DNA of 64,000 bases from Lachnospiraceae bacterium UBA7196 (GCA_002490835.1 DKUU01000021.1:1-64000); one strand, 5' to 3'. Counted from the stretch's first letter, positions 8,579-17,198 are shown. Notes: a model not told the origin generated them from the sequence alone. Numbers and translations: made by a program.

Positions 8579-9126
8579 TTAATATTTGTCTATATAGATA
8601 TCACTCTGACTTAAATCACTAATCAGACCCCCCTTCAGCTTCTCAAGAAAAGCTACGTAAAAAGCTCGTTCTTTCTTAATCTCTTGCTGCACCTCTATAC
8701 TTTTAGCCGGCGATCCTGGAAGCGGATGATCTATATCATATAACGCCTTTTCCGCAACCCTGATCGCGCTTTCAACAGAATTTCCCAAGATATTATCCGG
8801 ATCAGCCTCTCCATTATGCGATCTGATAATGTGTTGCACCAGCAATCTGGAACCATGAAAATGCTTCCCGTCACTGGTTATGGAAAAACCATTTGAGCCT
8901 GTTTCCTCTGCCGCCTCCATCCATGCCTGCCGTACTTTTTCGGGTGCATGCGCTCCAATCGTATCAAATGCTGCGGATGCTCTGTCCAGACAATATTGTT
9001 TATCAGCATCGTATACTTTCTGGTCAACAATATCAGAAAAAGTTCTAGCTGCATCACCAGATACACTTTGCCCCCCTTGTTTACATAGATATTATTTGAT
9101 GAAGCATAGTCATTATTAATGCGCAT
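8579..9126 (-). pseudogene. Hypothetical gene frameshifted in a G6 tract
   Basis: Reading from the ATG at 9126 (MRINNDYASSNNIYVNKG), the frame closes to nonsense after a run of six G (plus-strand C run 9071-9076). With one extra G the reading becomes NKGGQSVSGDAARTF and stays open to the stop at 8579, giving a coherent 182-aa protein. That protein has no signal peptide, and includes an alpha-helical start, a polar centre (SITSDGKHFHGSRLL) and a helical tail. The downstream part could be expressed from an internal ATG at 8920. It may be truly broken, phase-variable, or a sequencing artefact in a homopolymer. The family is not recognised. Confidence 0.65.
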
Positions 9127-9145
9127 TATATCCCCCTGTTATCCA

Positions 9146-9625
9146 TCATCTAATATTAAAGTTTGGAATATTCTCGGTGTTCCATGGAGAATTGATGGAC
9201 TTGGAATTCGCCTTAAACATCCCATTAGTGAAATCACCCTCATACAACCAATAACAAGCATATCCATCAATAATACTATCCCCATCAAAATCTAACGAAT
9301 CCTTATCTGCAAGCTGCATAGGAGAATTCTTAAAATACGCAAATCGCCTTCCCGCATACCCAACTTCAATAGTAATTACAACCAACCATGAGCCACCATG
9401 GTCTAACGCAGTTGCAGTCTGATAAAAAGAACCTGAATGCTGTATTCTTTCCCCATCTGGCTGATCTTCAGAATAGACACCATAGATATAGAAATCGGTA
9501 AGCGGCGCTGCCGGAGTCTTTATGGAATTATTGCCCTGTGCAGACATATCCTCCATCATAAGGGCAACATTCTCCATGTCGAGATTCAAATCATCCAAGT
9601 CCACAGGTTTTTCATGGTTTTTCAT
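9146..9625 (-). CDS. Hypothetical acidic protein, 159 aa
   Basis: Starts MKNHEKPVDLDDL behind a weak AAAGAAAGG site. The first 35 residues are acidic and rich in Met, Leu and Asp. The rest is beta-rich (DFYIYGVYSED; SWLVVITIEVGY), followed by LDFDGDSIIDGYACYW, which looks like an EF-hand-type or dockerin-like calcium loop. There is no signal peptide or membrane segment. It is the first gene of the minus-strand run ending at 6184 and is separated by 19 bp from the frameshifted gene. Function unknown. Confidence 0.6.
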   Translation of the reverse strand: MKNHEKPVDLDDLNLDMENVALMMEDMSAQGNNSIKTPAAPLTDFYIYGVYSEDQPDGERIQHSGSFYQTATALDHGGSWLVVITIEVGYAGRRFAYFKNSPMQLADKDSLDFDGDSIIDGYACYWLYEGDFTNGMFKANSKSINSPWNTENIPNFNIR

Positions 9626-9761
9626 CCTTTCTTTCTTTAAATTTTGTCATTATGTAGACATAATAATATGATTTGCGCCAAAAGATTACAAGTTAATTTA
9701 TGTAATGTACAACTTTTCGTCCCCATATAAAAGTCAAACATTCCATTTACTGTTCTTTCTG

Positions 9762-9788
9762 GTCGATTGGGTCGATTGGATCGATTGC
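9762..9788. repeat. Three tandem 9-bp repeats
   Basis: gtcgattgg, gtcgattgg, atcgattgc in direct tandem, about 100 bp upstream of the rubredoxin/FMN-enzyme start, between divergent genes. It may be a regulator-binding array or simple slippage. Confidence 0.6.
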
Positions 9789-9892
9789 GTTTCAACAACA
9801 TTGCGTCTTCATTCTCGACAAAGCCGCAAAAAAAGATTATAGTTATTATAAGAGACTTCGGAACAACGAAAACGATAAAGGAGGTATTTATT

Positions 9893-11317
9893 ATGGTCTA
9901 CAAATGCAGTGTCTGCGGCTATGAGTATGACGAGGAGAAGGAAGGCAAACCTTTCTCTGAATTGACGGAATGTCCCATCTGCAAACAGCCGCCGGAGAAA
10001 TTCAAACCGCTGGAGTCTGAAAAGCCCATGACAGCCTGTGCTGCAACGGAAAATGGGGACGCCTGTGCTGCCGGAAATTCCGATTTAAGCTATCCGAAAG
10101 ATACCCGAAAGACGGACAGCGACTACCGCTACATGAATGAAATTCATGAAATGGCCGTCACTGGAAAATCGGCGATCGAGGCCATGGGTACACGGATGAA
10201 GATGCCGAATTGGGACGATGTACTGATCCTCGGCGCGCAGTTAAACCCGATGCCCTTAGACGAACACGACGAGGTATCCTTACAGACCGTAATTGGAAAG
10301 CATGCAAAGAAACCGATGACGCTCTCCATGCCGGTCTACATTTCACACATGTCCTTCGGCGCCCTCTCCCGCGAGACAAAGATCGCGATGGCAAAGGGAA
10401 GCGCCGCCGTAGGAACGGCGATGTGCAGCGGGGAAGGCGGCGTCCTTCCGGAAGAGAAGGCTGCGGCCTGCAAATACATATTCGAGTATGTTCCTAATAT
10501 GTACAGCGTGACCGAGGAAAACCTGAAAACATCAGATGCCATAGAGATCAAAATCGGTCAGGGAACGAAGCCGGGCATGGGCGGCCATCTGCCGGGCAGC
10601 AAGGTGACGCCGGAGATTGCCAAGATCCGCAATAAACCGCTTGGAGAAGATGTCATCAGTCCTTCGAAATTTCCCCGCATCAACAATGCCGACGATCTGA
10701 AGGGTGTGGTGGCGGATTTACGCATGTTAAGCGACGGCAGGCCGATCGGTATCAAGATCGCCGCGGGCAGGATTGAAAAGGATCTGGAATTTTGCGTCTA
10801 TGCAGAGCCCGATTTCATCACCATAGACGGACGCGGCGGTGCGACGGGAGCCTCTCCTGCCATCATCCGCGATTCCACCAGCGTACCGACGCTCTATGCC
10901 CTCTACCGCGCGAGGAAATATCTGGATTCCATCGGATCGGATATCGATTTGGTCATCACCGGCGGCTTACGGGTATCCTCCGACTTTGCCAAGGCGATCG
11001 CCATGGGCGCGGACGCTGTCGCCGTCGCCTCTGCAGCCATGGTGGCGGCGGCCTGTCAGCAGTACCGCATCTGCGGCAGCGGCATGTGCCCGGTGGGCGT
11101 GGCTACGCAGGATGAAAAACTGCGTGAACGATTACACATCGACGCCGCAGCGAAAAGAGTAGAGAATTATCTGAAATGCTCCGCAGAGGAGTTAAAGACC
11201 TTTGCAAGGATTACCGGGAATAAAGATATCCACGGGCTGTCCGTGGACGATCTGTGTACCATCAGCAGGGAGATATCGGAGCACACCAATATTCCGCATG
11301 CAGGCTCGGCGCAGTAA
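9893..11317 (+). CDS. Rubredoxin-like domain fused to FMN glutamate-synthase domain
   Basis: Start ATG 9893 behind AAGGAGG (7-8 nt spacing). A longer in-frame reading from 9767 lacks a site. Residues 1-40 hold a short rubredoxin-like iron site (CSVCGY at 5-8, CPIC at 27-30). From about 80 the protein matches the FMN-binding central domain of glutamate synthase large subunit: SFGALSRETKIAM, a GGHLPGSKVT loop, TIDGRGGATGASP, and the cluster motif CX5CX4C in CQQYRICGSGMC. The amidotransferase domain is absent. The protein is probably a cytosolic redox enzyme passing electrons between iron and FMN. True glutamate synthesis is unproven. Confidence 0.88.
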   Translation: MVYKCSVCGYEYDEEKEGKPFSELTECPICKQPPEKFKPLESEKPMTACAATENGDACAAGNSDLSYPKDTRKTDSDYRYMNEIHEMAVTGKSAIEAMGTRMKMPNWDDVLILGAQLNPMPLDEHDEVSLQTVIGKHAKKPMTLSMPVYISHMSFGALSRETKIAMAKGSAAVGTAMCSGEGGVLPEEKAAACKYIFEYVPNMYSVTEENLKTSDAIEIKIGQGTKPGMGGHLPGSKVTPEIAKIRNKPLGEDVISPSKFPRINNADDLKGVVADLRMLSDGRPIGIKIAAGRIEKDLEFCVYAEPDFITIDGRGGATGASPAIIRDSTSVPTLYALYRARKYLDSIGSDIDLVITGGLRVSSDFAKAIAMGADAVAVASAAMVAAACQQYRICGSGMCPVGVATQDEKLRERLHIDAAAKRVENYLKCSAEELKTFARITGNKDIHGLSVDDLCTISREISEHTNIPHAGSAQ

Positions 11318-11359
11318 AAATAAAATAAACCTCTATCGTAAAATCAACACAGTGCAAAG

Positions 11360-11407
11360 AATGACCTCCAACTACCCTATAAAAGCAGGCGTTTGGAGGT
11401 CATTTTT
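11360..11407 (+). terminator. Strong, probably bidirectional terminator
   Basis: Twelve-base arms aatgacctccaa / ttggaggtcatt with a 24-nt loop and a following TTTTT. It lies between the convergent FMN enzyme and DUF362 genes. Confidence 0.85.
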
Positions 11408-11478
11408 CTCATTTCATTACTGCCTTATGCGAAAATGAAGCGCAAGTGCCAACCCACATCGCATTGCGCTCTTTATGT

Positions 11479-12597
11479 TTAAATCGTCACCAGCTCGTAC
11501 TGATCCGTGCCCAGCCCAAGCTTCACCGCATGGGCGATACAGGACTTCCATTCGGTGTCGGGGTGCGTCATATAAAAATGGTCGTGCCCCGCTTCGTTTC
11601 CGTGTTTATGGAGATTTTCTCCCAGCACGCTCGCCTCCACCGGAGCCATTTTATTACACAGATCGGCGCAGGCCTGATCCAGCGCCACCGGATCGAAGGA
11701 TGCCAGCATACCGACATTGGGAATGATCGGAATATCATTTTCCGCATGACAGTCACAGTTAGGCGACACGTCGCAGATCAGTGACACATGGAAGCAAGGT
11801 TTGTCCTTGCAGACCGCCCATGCGTACTCTGCCATCTTATAATTTAACATGGCAACAGTGTCCTCAAAGTTTGCGGCGATTGCATCCTTCGGGCAGACCG
11901 CCAGACATCTTCCGCAGCCCACGCACTTGTCATGGTCGATATGCGCCTTGCCGTTCTCAATGATGGGCCCGCCGTGCGCGCAGATCCTGTCACAGGCACC
12001 GCAGCCCACGCAGAGGGACGGATCCACCTGCGGTTTCCCGTCGCAGTGTTGCTCCATCTTGCCGGCTCTGGAACCGCAGCCCATACCGATATTTTTGAGA
12101 GCGCCGCCAAAGCCCGCCATCTCATGCCCCTTAAAGTGCGTCAGAGAGATGAACACATCCGCATCCATGATGGCATGACCGATCTTTGCTTCCTTCACAT
12201 ACTCGCCGTCAATGGGCACCAGCGTCTCGTCCGTCCCTTTCAGCCCGTCGGCAATGATCACATGACACCCCGTCTGATAAGGAGAAAAACCGTTCACAAA
12301 GGCCGTTTCCAGATGATCGAGTGCATTCTTCCTGCTGCCCACATAAAGAGTATTGCAGTCCGTCAAAAAAGGCTTGCCGCCCAGTTCCTTTACATAGTCC
12401 GCCACCACCCTCGCATAATTCGGACGCAGAAACGCCAGATTCCCATACTCCCCGAAATGAATCTTGATCGCCGTATATTTATCCGTAAAGTCAATCGTCT
12501 CAAACCCCGCCGTCTTCATCAGACGGTGCAATTTCTGTAATAAATTCTCATGCTCCGTAGCCTTAAAAGATGTAAAATAAACCTTCGCCTTTTCCAT
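11479..12597 (-). CDS. DUF362 protein with two [4Fe-4S] ferredoxin sites
   Basis: The start at 12597 (MEKAKVYFTSF) is chosen because GGAGG lies 10 nt upstream; the longer frame has none. The N-terminal about 190 residues are the DUF362 fold (AIKIHFGEYGN, LTHFKGHEMAGFGGALKN). Two ferredoxin motifs follow: CVGCGACDRIC and CVGCGRCLAVCPKD. A C-terminal DUF362 part closes the protein. The family is found in anaerobes, and its role is presumed to be electron transfer to or from an unknown partner. It converges on the FMN enzyme, also a redox protein, without sharing a transcript. Confidence 0.88.
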   Translation of the reverse strand: MEKAKVYFTSFKATEHENLLQKLHRLMKTAGFETIDFTDKYTAIKIHFGEYGNLAFLRPNYARVVADYVKELGGKPFLTDCNTLYVGSRKNALDHLETAFVNGFSPYQTGCHVIIADGLKGTDETLVPIDGEYVKEAKIGHAIMDADVFISLTHFKGHEMAGFGGALKNIGMGCGSRAGKMEQHCDGKPQVDPSLCVGCGACDRICAHGGPIIENGKAHIDHDKCVGCGRCLAVCPKDAIAANFEDTVAMLNYKMAEYAWAVCKDKPCFHVSLICDVSPNCDCHAENDIPIIPNVGMLASFDPVALDQACADLCNKMAPVEASVLGENLHKHGNEAGHDHFYMTHPDTEWKSCIAHAVKLGLGTDQYELVTI

Positions 12598-12626
12598 ATC
12601 CCATTTACCTCCTATATAAAAATGCA

Positions 12627-12739
12627 GAGAATGCCGTTTTTCAGGCATTCTCTTGAACGAAACTTAGAACTTCTAAAGCAGCTATGCTGCTTTTGCGAAT
12701 GCAGCCTCTGCTGCTGAGCTGTAGAAGTTCTTTTCGTTC
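12627..12739. repeat. Two-hairpin intergenic element, copy A
   Basis: Hairpin 1: gagaatgcc, loop, ggcattctc (12627-12652). Hairpin 2: gaacgaaa-ctt-agaacttct at 12655-12674 pairs with agaagttct-tttcgttc ending 12739. The right arm overlaps the stop codon of the HD-GYP gene. The same pair of hairpins recurs at 35733-35824, and hairpin 1 recurs near 48519. It is likely a terminator for the HD-GYP gene and possibly a mobile structured repeat. Confidence 0.65.
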
Positions 12740-14009
12740 AGTCAAATTGTTTGAAGCGTTCGATCATCACCGCGTACTGTTCCTTGATCTTCAAATACAA
12801 CCCAATGGTATTTTCCTTTTCTTTCTCAAATTCCTTAATGATATTATCGTAATTCCGTTCAAGTGTTGTCACCACGCCACGGTTGATCTTCCCCTTATCC
12901 GCATCGGAATTCATGATGTCAAGAATCTTTTCCTTGCTGAACGCTTCCTTATAGCTGCGCTTTCCGTACAGGGCGCTTAAGATGTCCGCCACCGCAATGA
13001 TCTGCTGGGGCAGGGTCATGTCCGCCGCCGAAAGTCCCTTGTGATATCCTGTCCCGTCCAGCTTCTCGTGATGTCTGACCGCAATCTGCAGCACGTCGTC
13101 GTCCACCACGCCCTCAAGGATCATCTCCGTAATCCGCACATGCGCCTTCATCACCTTCATCTCATCGTCGCTCAAACGCCCCGTGGACTCCAGAATATGT
13201 AAGGGGATCGCAATCTTCCCCAAATCGTGCAGCAACGCGCCGTAGTGAAGGTCCCTGAGATCTTTACCGGAAACACGGGAAAGCCGGCCGAGCTGCTCCG
13301 CAAAATTCACCGTCGCCAGCGTATGGATTACGGTGTGTTCGCTTCGGAAATCAATGGTATAGACCAACATCTCCAAAAAGCCTTTCTTATACTGCTCGGA
13401 AAAGGCCCGTTTCGCCAAAAGCACATCCAGCTCCTCGCGGTATTTGCCGTTCATCAGATTCTCCGTGATGCCGTAGCACTTCTCCGCCTTCTGGAAGAGA
13501 TCGAGCGCCGCGCCGGAAAACTTGACATTGCGGTATTTTGCAAAGTAATCAGGCTCCAGCTTCTCGTCCTTCAAATGCAGAACGGTGTCCATCTTATCCG
13601 CCAGATTTAAAAGTTCGATCACATGCAGATAACGGCTTTGTATCATACCGTAACGGTTATAATCCAGATGATGATAAAGAATGACCTCCGCCCTGTCTCC
13701 TATGGGAGACAGATATTTCAAAAAAAGGAAGCCATAAATCGAATGCGGCCAGAGATTTTTCGTTTCAAAATCGGTCACCTTCTTGACATCATCTTCCTTG
13801 TAAAGGCCAATGTCATGCAAAATGCCAAGCATGGTGTAATCCACCATCTCCTGCTCCGTGTACTTCTGATCCGTATAAGTATTTTCGTACTCCATCATCT
13901 TATATAAGATGTAGCCCGTGATCTCCCCGTGATCCATAATCTTATTATTGATGATGCCGAGAGTCTTTCGGATGATCTGATAGACATCCTTACTGCTGAT
14001 AACGCTCAT
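12738..14009 (-). CDS. HD-GYP domain protein with N-terminal second HD domain
   Basis: 423 aa, soluble. The N-terminal half has an HD-type site (HDIGLY at 65, YHHLDYNRY at about 112). The C-terminal half is an HD-GYP domain with HDLGKIAIP at 261, KAHVRITEMIL, RHHEKLDGTGYHKGL at 312-326 and IAVADILSALYGKRSY. GYH replaces the eponymous GYP. HD-GYP proteins hydrolyse cyclic di-GMP or related dinucleotides at a di-iron site. No receiver domain is present, so control must come through the N-terminal domain or expression. The tail after about 380 is a coiled coil. Confidence 0.85.
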   Translation of the reverse strand: MSVISSKDVYQIIRKTLGIINNKIMDHGEITGYILYKMMEYENTYTDQKYTEQEMVDYTMLGILHDIGLYKEDDVKKVTDFETKNLWPHSIYGFLFLKYLSPIGDRAEVILYHHLDYNRYGMIQSRYLHVIELLNLADKMDTVLHLKDEKLEPDYFAKYRNVKFSGAALDLFQKAEKCYGITENLMNGKYREELDVLLAKRAFSEQYKKGFLEMLVYTIDFRSEHTVIHTLATVNFAEQLGRLSRVSGKDLRDLHYGALLHDLGKIAIPLHILESTGRLSDDEMKVMKAHVRITEMILEGVVDDDVLQIAVRHHEKLDGTGYHKGLSAADMTLPQQIIAVADILSALYGKRSYKEAFSKEKILDIMNSDADKGKINRGVVTTLERNYDNIIKEFEKEKENTIGLYLKIKEQYAVMIERFKQFD

Positions 14010-14094
14010 CTTCTCTTGTCCCTTCAGGTTTATAAGGGTATTCTACCATCATTTTACCAATTTGTCCTCATTTTTTTGTTTTCTGCACATAAAA

Positions 14095-14139
14095 AATCGT
14101 CGCTCGGCAGCGACGATTAAGAGAATGCTTCGCATTCTC
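14095..14139 (-). terminator. Terminator plus second small hairpin
   Basis: aatcgtcgct / agcgacgatt (14095-14118) reads into TTTTTT on the minus strand, ending the 15548-14192 unit. An adjacent perfect hairpin gagaatgc-ttc-gcattctc (14121-14139) shares its arms with the repeats at 12627, 35733 and 48519. Confidence 0.8.
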
Positions 14140-14191
14140 CCTAAATGATTTACACTGTCGCACTTTCCTAATGGTTAAAAAATGGGGGACC

Positions 14192-14863
14192 TCAGTCCCC
14201 CGTCACTTCCCTGATCGCTTTTAGCACCGCATCGCGCCATTCACTTTTTTGAAAAACATAATCCATATCCTGTTGATCCGTATGATTGCCGCGGTAATAA
14301 AATGCCACCGGATATACTTCTGATGACATCCGCATATTCATTCCGCCGCCGCTTGCCCTATAAGTAATCTGCTTAACATCCGTTTCGATGCGCTCCGTCT
14401 TCCACAGATGCACCAGCAAAAAAAGACCTCTGTCGTTTGAAAAAGTCAGATAATCTCTGGTGACATACGCTTTATTATGCCCCTCCATGAGGCTTTTCCA
14501 ATCAACTTCCCGCACCTTTATCTCCGGGTCTTCTCCCAGTATCTGCTGCGCCATAGTCTCCCGATCCGACTGCGTCATCGACTCCAGACAACGTTTGATA
14601 TTTTTATCGTAACGCACCACCGCACGGCTTAAGAAAATGCCAAGCCATGTAAAAAAACCGATACAGGCCCCGATCAGCAGACTGGCCGGCATACCCGTCC
14701 AGAACTCCGGTGCCCCGTTTGCAAGACCACTGATCATTGATATGATCGGGCATATGAGTGTGATCGCCACCCATATGAGCGCCGCCCTGCCATTCTCCCG
14801 CTTTCTCTCCTGCCTGATCCACTCCATCTCCTTGCCCAGCCATCTGTTATAAGCGGTATCCAT
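14192..14863 (-). CDS. Hypothetical membrane protein (YcxB-like C-terminus)
   Basis: Start at 14863 (MDTAYNRWLGKEMEW) behind GGAGG; the longer frame starts inside the upstream gene. Two membrane segments lie at about residues 32-55 and 65-90, followed by a soluble domain of about 130 residues with a strand pattern (EVDWKSLMEGHNKAYVTRDYLTFSNDRGLFLLV) like that of YcxB-type and PH-like domains. It follows the 14883 gene by 19 bp and ends at the 14095 terminator, so the two probably form an operon. Function unknown. Confidence 0.65.
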   Translation of the reverse strand: MDTAYNRWLGKEMEWIRQERKRENGRAALIWVAITLICPIISMISGLANGAPEFWTGMPASLLIGACIGFFTWLGIFLSRAVVRYDKNIKRCLESMTQSDRETMAQQILGEDPEIKVREVDWKSLMEGHNKAYVTRDYLTFSNDRGLFLLVHLWKTERIETDVKQITYRASGGGMNMRMSSEVYPVAFYYRGNHTDQQDMDYVFQKSEWRDAVLKAIREVTGD

Positions 14864-14882
14864 ATGATATCCTCCTCTTTCG

Positions 14883-15548
14883 CTAATTAAGTTCATACTC
14901 AGAGATGATCATTCTCCCCGAGGCGCTGTCGTCCGCATCCAACCTCAGGGAATATTTCCCCTTTTCCCATACGCACGCACCGCTCTCCCAAATCTCCGGC
15001 TCTGCACCCACTTTCGCGGAAATGGCTTCCTTCGTCATTTCAGAAAGCGGGATGTCCTGAAACGATGTCTGATCCGAATCTTCATGAAACGCTGCCACTT
15101 CCAGCTTGGATATCACACATTCCGGCAGCGGCTTTTTGCCCCAGTCATTCGCATTGTAGATGGTAACGTTCGCATAGGCAATTCCATCCTTCACTAAAAT
15201 AAGCGGATAATAGGAATGCGAATCCGCCTCCGCTGTCGTATCAATGACCTCAGAATAGTAATAACCTCCCATATCGCTCATAAATTCGCCATGCTCACGA
15301 TCCGAAAGTTCATATCCTGCCTGCAAAAGCTCCTGCACCTTCGTCTCTCCCGGAATAACCGTGACATTCCCCATACGGAGCGGATAAGGTTCTCCGGAAA
15401 AGACGTGGTAGTGATCTAAGAAATAATAAGCAATGCCAAGGATCACAAAAAATACAATCGTCCCTATCGTCGAAAGCAGCTTCTTTTTCTTTCCCTCCGG
15501 CGTCTGTTCCTCAGCTTTCCTTACCTCTTCCTTGTCAATGATCTCCAT
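14883..15548 (-). CDS. Hypothetical single-pass membrane protein
   Basis: The start at 15548 (MEIIDKEEVRK) is supported by GGAGGTG 12 nt upstream. A cytoplasmic charged head of about 25 residues, one membrane helix (IGTIVFFVILGIAYYFL) and an extracytoplasmic domain of about 170 residues follow. The domain (GETKVQELLQAGYELSD; EMTKEAISAKVGAEPE; YSLRLDADD) has the character of a small beta/alpha domain that I do not recognise. First gene of the two-gene unit ending at 14095. Confidence 0.65.
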   Translation of the reverse strand: MEIIDKEEVRKAEEQTPEGKKKKLLSTIGTIVFFVILGIAYYFLDHYHVFSGEPYPLRMGNVTVIPGETKVQELLQAGYELSDREHGEFMSDMGGYYYSEVIDTTAEADSHSYYPLILVKDGIAYANVTIYNANDWGKKPLPECVISKLEVAAFHEDSDQTSFQDIPLSEMTKEAISAKVGAEPEIWESGACVWEKGKYSLRLDADDSASGRMIISEYELN

Positions 15549-15735
15549 GATTTTTACGCACCTCCATTGCAATATAATTTGTTTCATTCTATCACAATGC
15601 CGTTTGGGAAATTTTCTTCTGTCAAAATTAGGGGATATTCTGTCAAAATTTTTCTGCATAGCCGATTGTAGTCCGGGGTTCCCGTTTTGTAAACGAATTA
15701 CACATGCTGAAAACGGTCTGTTTTAACGTTGCGTC

Positions 15736-15764
15736 TTGCCAAACATATGTTCTTGTGCTATGCT
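15736..15764 (+). promoter_or_regulatory. Promoter with LexA-type SOS box
   Basis: TTGCCA (15736-15741), 17-bp spacer, TATGCT (15759-15764). The spacer holds AAACATATGTTC (15741-15752), one base off the Gram-positive LexA consensus GAAC-N4-GTTC. It lies 20 bp upstream of the polymerase start, so LexA repression is the natural reading. Confidence 0.78.
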
Positions 15765-15784
15765 GGATAGGAAGGGAGGCCGTC

Positions 15785-17047
15785 ATGAACCGCACCTATC
15801 TCTGCATCGACTTAAAATCCTTCTACGCCTCGGTGGAGTGCGTGGAACGGGGCCTTGATCCCATGACCACGAATCTGGTAGTTGCCGACCCCACGCGGAC
15901 GGAAAAGACCATCTGTCTGGCTATCACGCCCGCCATGAAAGCGCTGGGGATCAAAAACCGCTGCCGTGTCTTCGAGATCCCGAAATCCGTAGACTATATC
16001 ACCGCGCCGCCCCGTATGCAAAAGTATGTGGACATCTCTGCGGATATCTATGCCATCTATCTGAAATATATTTCAAAAGATGACATCCATGTCTACTCTA
16101 TCGACGAGGCTTTCATGGATGTGACGGATTATCTCGCGCTCTACCGACTCTCCGCCAGACAGCTCGGCCTGCAGATCATGCAGGACGTATATCTCCAGAC
16201 CGGCATCCGGGCGACCTGCGGCGTCGGCTCTAATCTGTATCTGGCAAAAGTGGCGCTTGATATCACCGCTAAGCACGCTGACGACTTTATCGGCGAACTG
16301 GACGAGGAGAGCTACCGCCAGACCCTCTGGACGCACAAGCCCCTCACCGATTTCTGGCGTATCGGCACAGGTATCGCCAAACGGCTTGACCCTTTCGGTA
16401 TCCGCACCATGGGAGATATCGCCGCTGCCGACGAGGATCTCCTATACAAATTGTTCGGGGTGGACGCAGAGCTATTGATCGACCACGCATGGGGCAGGGA
16501 ACCCGTCACCATCGCAGATATCAAAAATTATCGTCCCCACACCAACTGCCTTAGCAGCGGGCAGGTCTTGGGCTGTGACTATCCCTTTGACAAAGGGCTG
16601 CTCATCGTCAAGGAGATGATGGACCTTATGTGCCTTGATCTGGTGGAAAAGAATCTGGTCACCCGCTCCGTCACCCTGTACGTGGGCTATTCCAACCACC
16701 TGAACGTCCCTTCCGCCCACGGCACGACTGATCTGGAGACAGACACCAATGCAGACCTCATCCTGATTCCTGCGGTATCAGCCCTCTATCGAAGGATCGT
16801 CGATCCTGCATATCCCATCCACCGCGTCAACATCACCTGCAATCACGTGATGCCGGAGGAATACCATCAGTACAATTTTTTCGTGGATGCCGCAGAACTT
16901 GAAAAAAACCGCAAGGTACAAAAAGCCGTGATCGATATCAAGAATAAATTCGGTAAGGACGCCATCTTAAAGGGCATGAATCTGCAAGAAGGCGCTACCA
17001 CCAGAGAACGGAACCATCAGATTGGAGGACATAAAAGTGGCGAATAA
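15785..17047 (+). CDS. Y-family DNA polymerase (UvrX/YqjW-like, translesion)
   Basis: The start at 15785 (MNRTYLCIDLKSFYASVECV) sits behind GGGAGG; an upstream in-frame ATG has no site. Catalytic carboxylates are seen in CIDLKSFYAS and in YSIDEAFMDV; a GVGSNLYLAK segment and helix-hairpin-helix (FWRIGTGIAKRL) complete the palm and thumb. The little-finger domain begins at about 250. At 420 aa it has the length of the UvrX/YqjW type found in Firmicutes. It copies across DNA lesions when SOS is induced, fitting the LexA box upstream. The stop overlaps the start of a YolD-like gene. Confidence 0.92.
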   Translation: MNRTYLCIDLKSFYASVECVERGLDPMTTNLVVADPTRTEKTICLAITPAMKALGIKNRCRVFEIPKSVDYITAPPRMQKYVDISADIYAIYLKYISKDDIHVYSIDEAFMDVTDYLALYRLSARQLGLQIMQDVYLQTGIRATCGVGSNLYLAKVALDITAKHADDFIGELDEESYRQTLWTHKPLTDFWRIGTGIAKRLDPFGIRTMGDIAAADEDLLYKLFGVDAELLIDHAWGREPVTIADIKNYRPHTNCLSSGQVLGCDYPFDKGLLIVKEMMDLMCLDLVEKNLVTRSVTLYVGYSNHLNVPSAHGTTDLETDTNADLILIPAVSALYRRIVDPAYPIHRVNITCNHVMPEEYHQYNFFVDAAELEKNRKVQKAVIDIKNKFGKDAILKGMNLQEGATTRERNHQIGGHKSGE

Positions 17048-17198
17048 ACCAAGACGAAAAATGCCTATCGAAGAAAGGGCCAAACAGTTCATGCCTTTTG
17101 CGGCGCTGCGGGGGCTGCCCGAGGCGCTGGCCGCTAAGGAGAAATGTCTCCCATCAGCTCCTCCACCTCCGCCTCCGTCATATAAGCCACGCCCGTAA
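17037..17198 (+). pseudogene. Truncated YolD-like gene
   Basis: Starts with GTG at 17037, overlapping the polymerase stop by 11 bp and preceded by GGAGG, the usual polymerase-YolD arrangement. Codons 1-36 (KMPIEERAKQFMPFAALRGL, then EALAAKEK) match the YolD family N-terminus. After that the frame runs into antisense of the convergent BlaR-like gene, giving a proline-rich junk tail and a stop at residue 54. Full-length relatives are about twice as long, so the gene was cut, probably by a deletion with its junction near 17134-17145. A 53-aa product could still be made. Confidence 0.75.

Noticed and set aside
9146..9625. RiPP precursor reading of the acidic 159-aa protein
   Set aside because: The leader-like start is suggestive, but there is no core peptide, no modifying enzyme and no transporter alongside.
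10144..11162. Several long open frames on both strands over the FMN enzyme gene
   Set aside because: They are frame shadows of a GC-richer coding region, lack ribosome sites and give Arg/Pro-rich nonsense.
11318..11478. 78-codon frame after the FMN enzyme
   Set aside because: It spans the terminator hairpin and has no ribosome site.
12010..14191. Cyclic-di-GMP riboswitch upstream of the HD-GYP, chemoreceptor or GGDEF genes
   Set aside because: No GEMM-like conserved core was seen in the intergenic stretches; the structure there is explained by terminators and repeats.
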